Source: a virus. From it: DNA of 20,479 bases. The stretch covers positions 1 to 20,479 of the IMG/VR virus record IMGVR_UViG_3300043803_001187, one strand, 5' to 3'. The notes under the pieces were generated by a model. That model was given only the letters and a program-made list of their open reading frames with translations, was not told where the DNA came from and made no database searches. The translations under genes and the position numbers were made by a program. Below are positions 20,216 through 20,479 of this stretch, piece by piece. Position 1 is the stretch's first letter. Each line of letters begins with the position of its first letter.

Positions 20216-20479
20216 TTATATCAGCCAAGTCACAATCGAGTACCGAGTCCCTCTCTTCACCTCCATTACCTCATGGGGATACATGAAGTTTGATGGGAAC
20301 ATGATCACGGACCCCGTCTTACTCCTGATCATCATTTCTTGACCAAAGAAAGCAAATTCACCGCCGTCATAGTCCTCATTCAGCTGTATGGAACAAGAGA
20401 CTGATCTCTGTTCCGTTACATAGGAGTCGGTGTGTTCGGAGTAAAATTGACCTTCTTTGTATCTTAAAAGCTGATATCC
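20216..20479 (-). CDS. 2-oxoglutarate/Fe(II) dioxygenase, C-terminal part
   Basis: Read by hand: 87 in-frame codons from the window edge to TAA at 20216; the N-terminus lies outside. The fragment holds a complete metal-binding triad: SEHTDSY (H16 and D18 of the fragment), MFPSNFMYPHEV (H69) and GTRYSIVTW (R79, cosubstrate arginine). SIQLNEDYDGGEFAFF is the usual strand before the core. Spacing and motifs fit the same prolyl 4-hydroxylase/PKHD-like superfamily as the next gene, but sequence outside the motifs differs, so this is not a recent duplicate. The substrate is unknown. Confidence 0.82.
   Translation of the reverse strand, partial: GYQLLRYKEGQFYSEHTDSYVTEQRSVSCSIQLNEDYDGGEFAFFGQEMMIRSKTGSVIMFPSNFMYPHEVMEVKRGTRYSIVTWLI

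Noticed and set aside
20216-20230. TATAAT-like box (GATATAATATG) before the oxygenase gene at 20214
   Set aside because: No matching -35 at 16-18 bases, and it coincides with the end codons of the preceding gene, which is translationally coupled; probably chance.

Overview
This window is a piece of a tailed double-stranded DNA phage genome. Every gene I support lies on the minus strand, so transcription runs from position 20479 towards position 1. The family mix is that of marine or other aquatic phages, most likely cyanophage-related: a PhoH-like ATPase, PKHD-type 2-oxoglutarate oxygenases, a glycine-rich fibre-tip adhesin, tail-assembly chaperones, a large beta-helix-like structural protein, and small DUF6496-, DUF5824- and DUF6582-like proteins. 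The terminase large subunit is of the general Walker plus RNase H-like type and does not look like T4 gp17, so I do not call this a T4-type cyanophage. Host and phage genus cannot be fixed from the sequence alone.

Layout in the order of transcription. (1) 20479-19516: two adjacent 2-oxoglutarate/Fe(II) oxygenases, the first cut by the window edge. (2) 19498-16653: a small Cys-rich conserved protein, then a tail-tip block in which two tail-assembly-chaperone-type proteins flank a short fibre-like protein and a glycine-rich adhesin. (3) 16647-12224: a 402-aa probable tail or neck protein, three small genes including a possible small terminase subunit, the terminase large subunit and phoH, closed by a clear intrinsic terminator at 12189-12211. 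(4) 12144-5143: a tightly packed cassette, mostly with ATGA stop/start overlaps. Five of its proteins carry the same short N-terminal two-cysteine module (consensus CQRxDGTxYxIxxGxxCRKG). Behind charged linkers the module is joined to different C-termini: two kinase-fold domains, an HNH nuclease, a basic coiled-coil protein and a short unknown domain. (5) 5106-1: an extremely acidic protein, small conserved phage proteins, and a large structural protein that runs off the left edge.

The most interesting points are two. First, the tagged cassette looks like a family of modular proteins sorted by a common N-terminal signal. I infer that they may be virion-packaged effectors delivered with the DNA. 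Second, there is a candidate programmed -1 frameshift: a canonical G GGA AAG heptamer two codons before the stop of a 239-aa gene. It is followed after seven bases by potential RNA structure and leads into a DUF5824-like frame that has no usable start of its own at its apparent N-terminus. An in-frame TAA inside the neighbouring DUF6582-like gene is a third anomaly. No stretch over 300 bases lacks a gene, and I see no tRNA, rRNA, CRISPR array, insertion sequence or attachment site.
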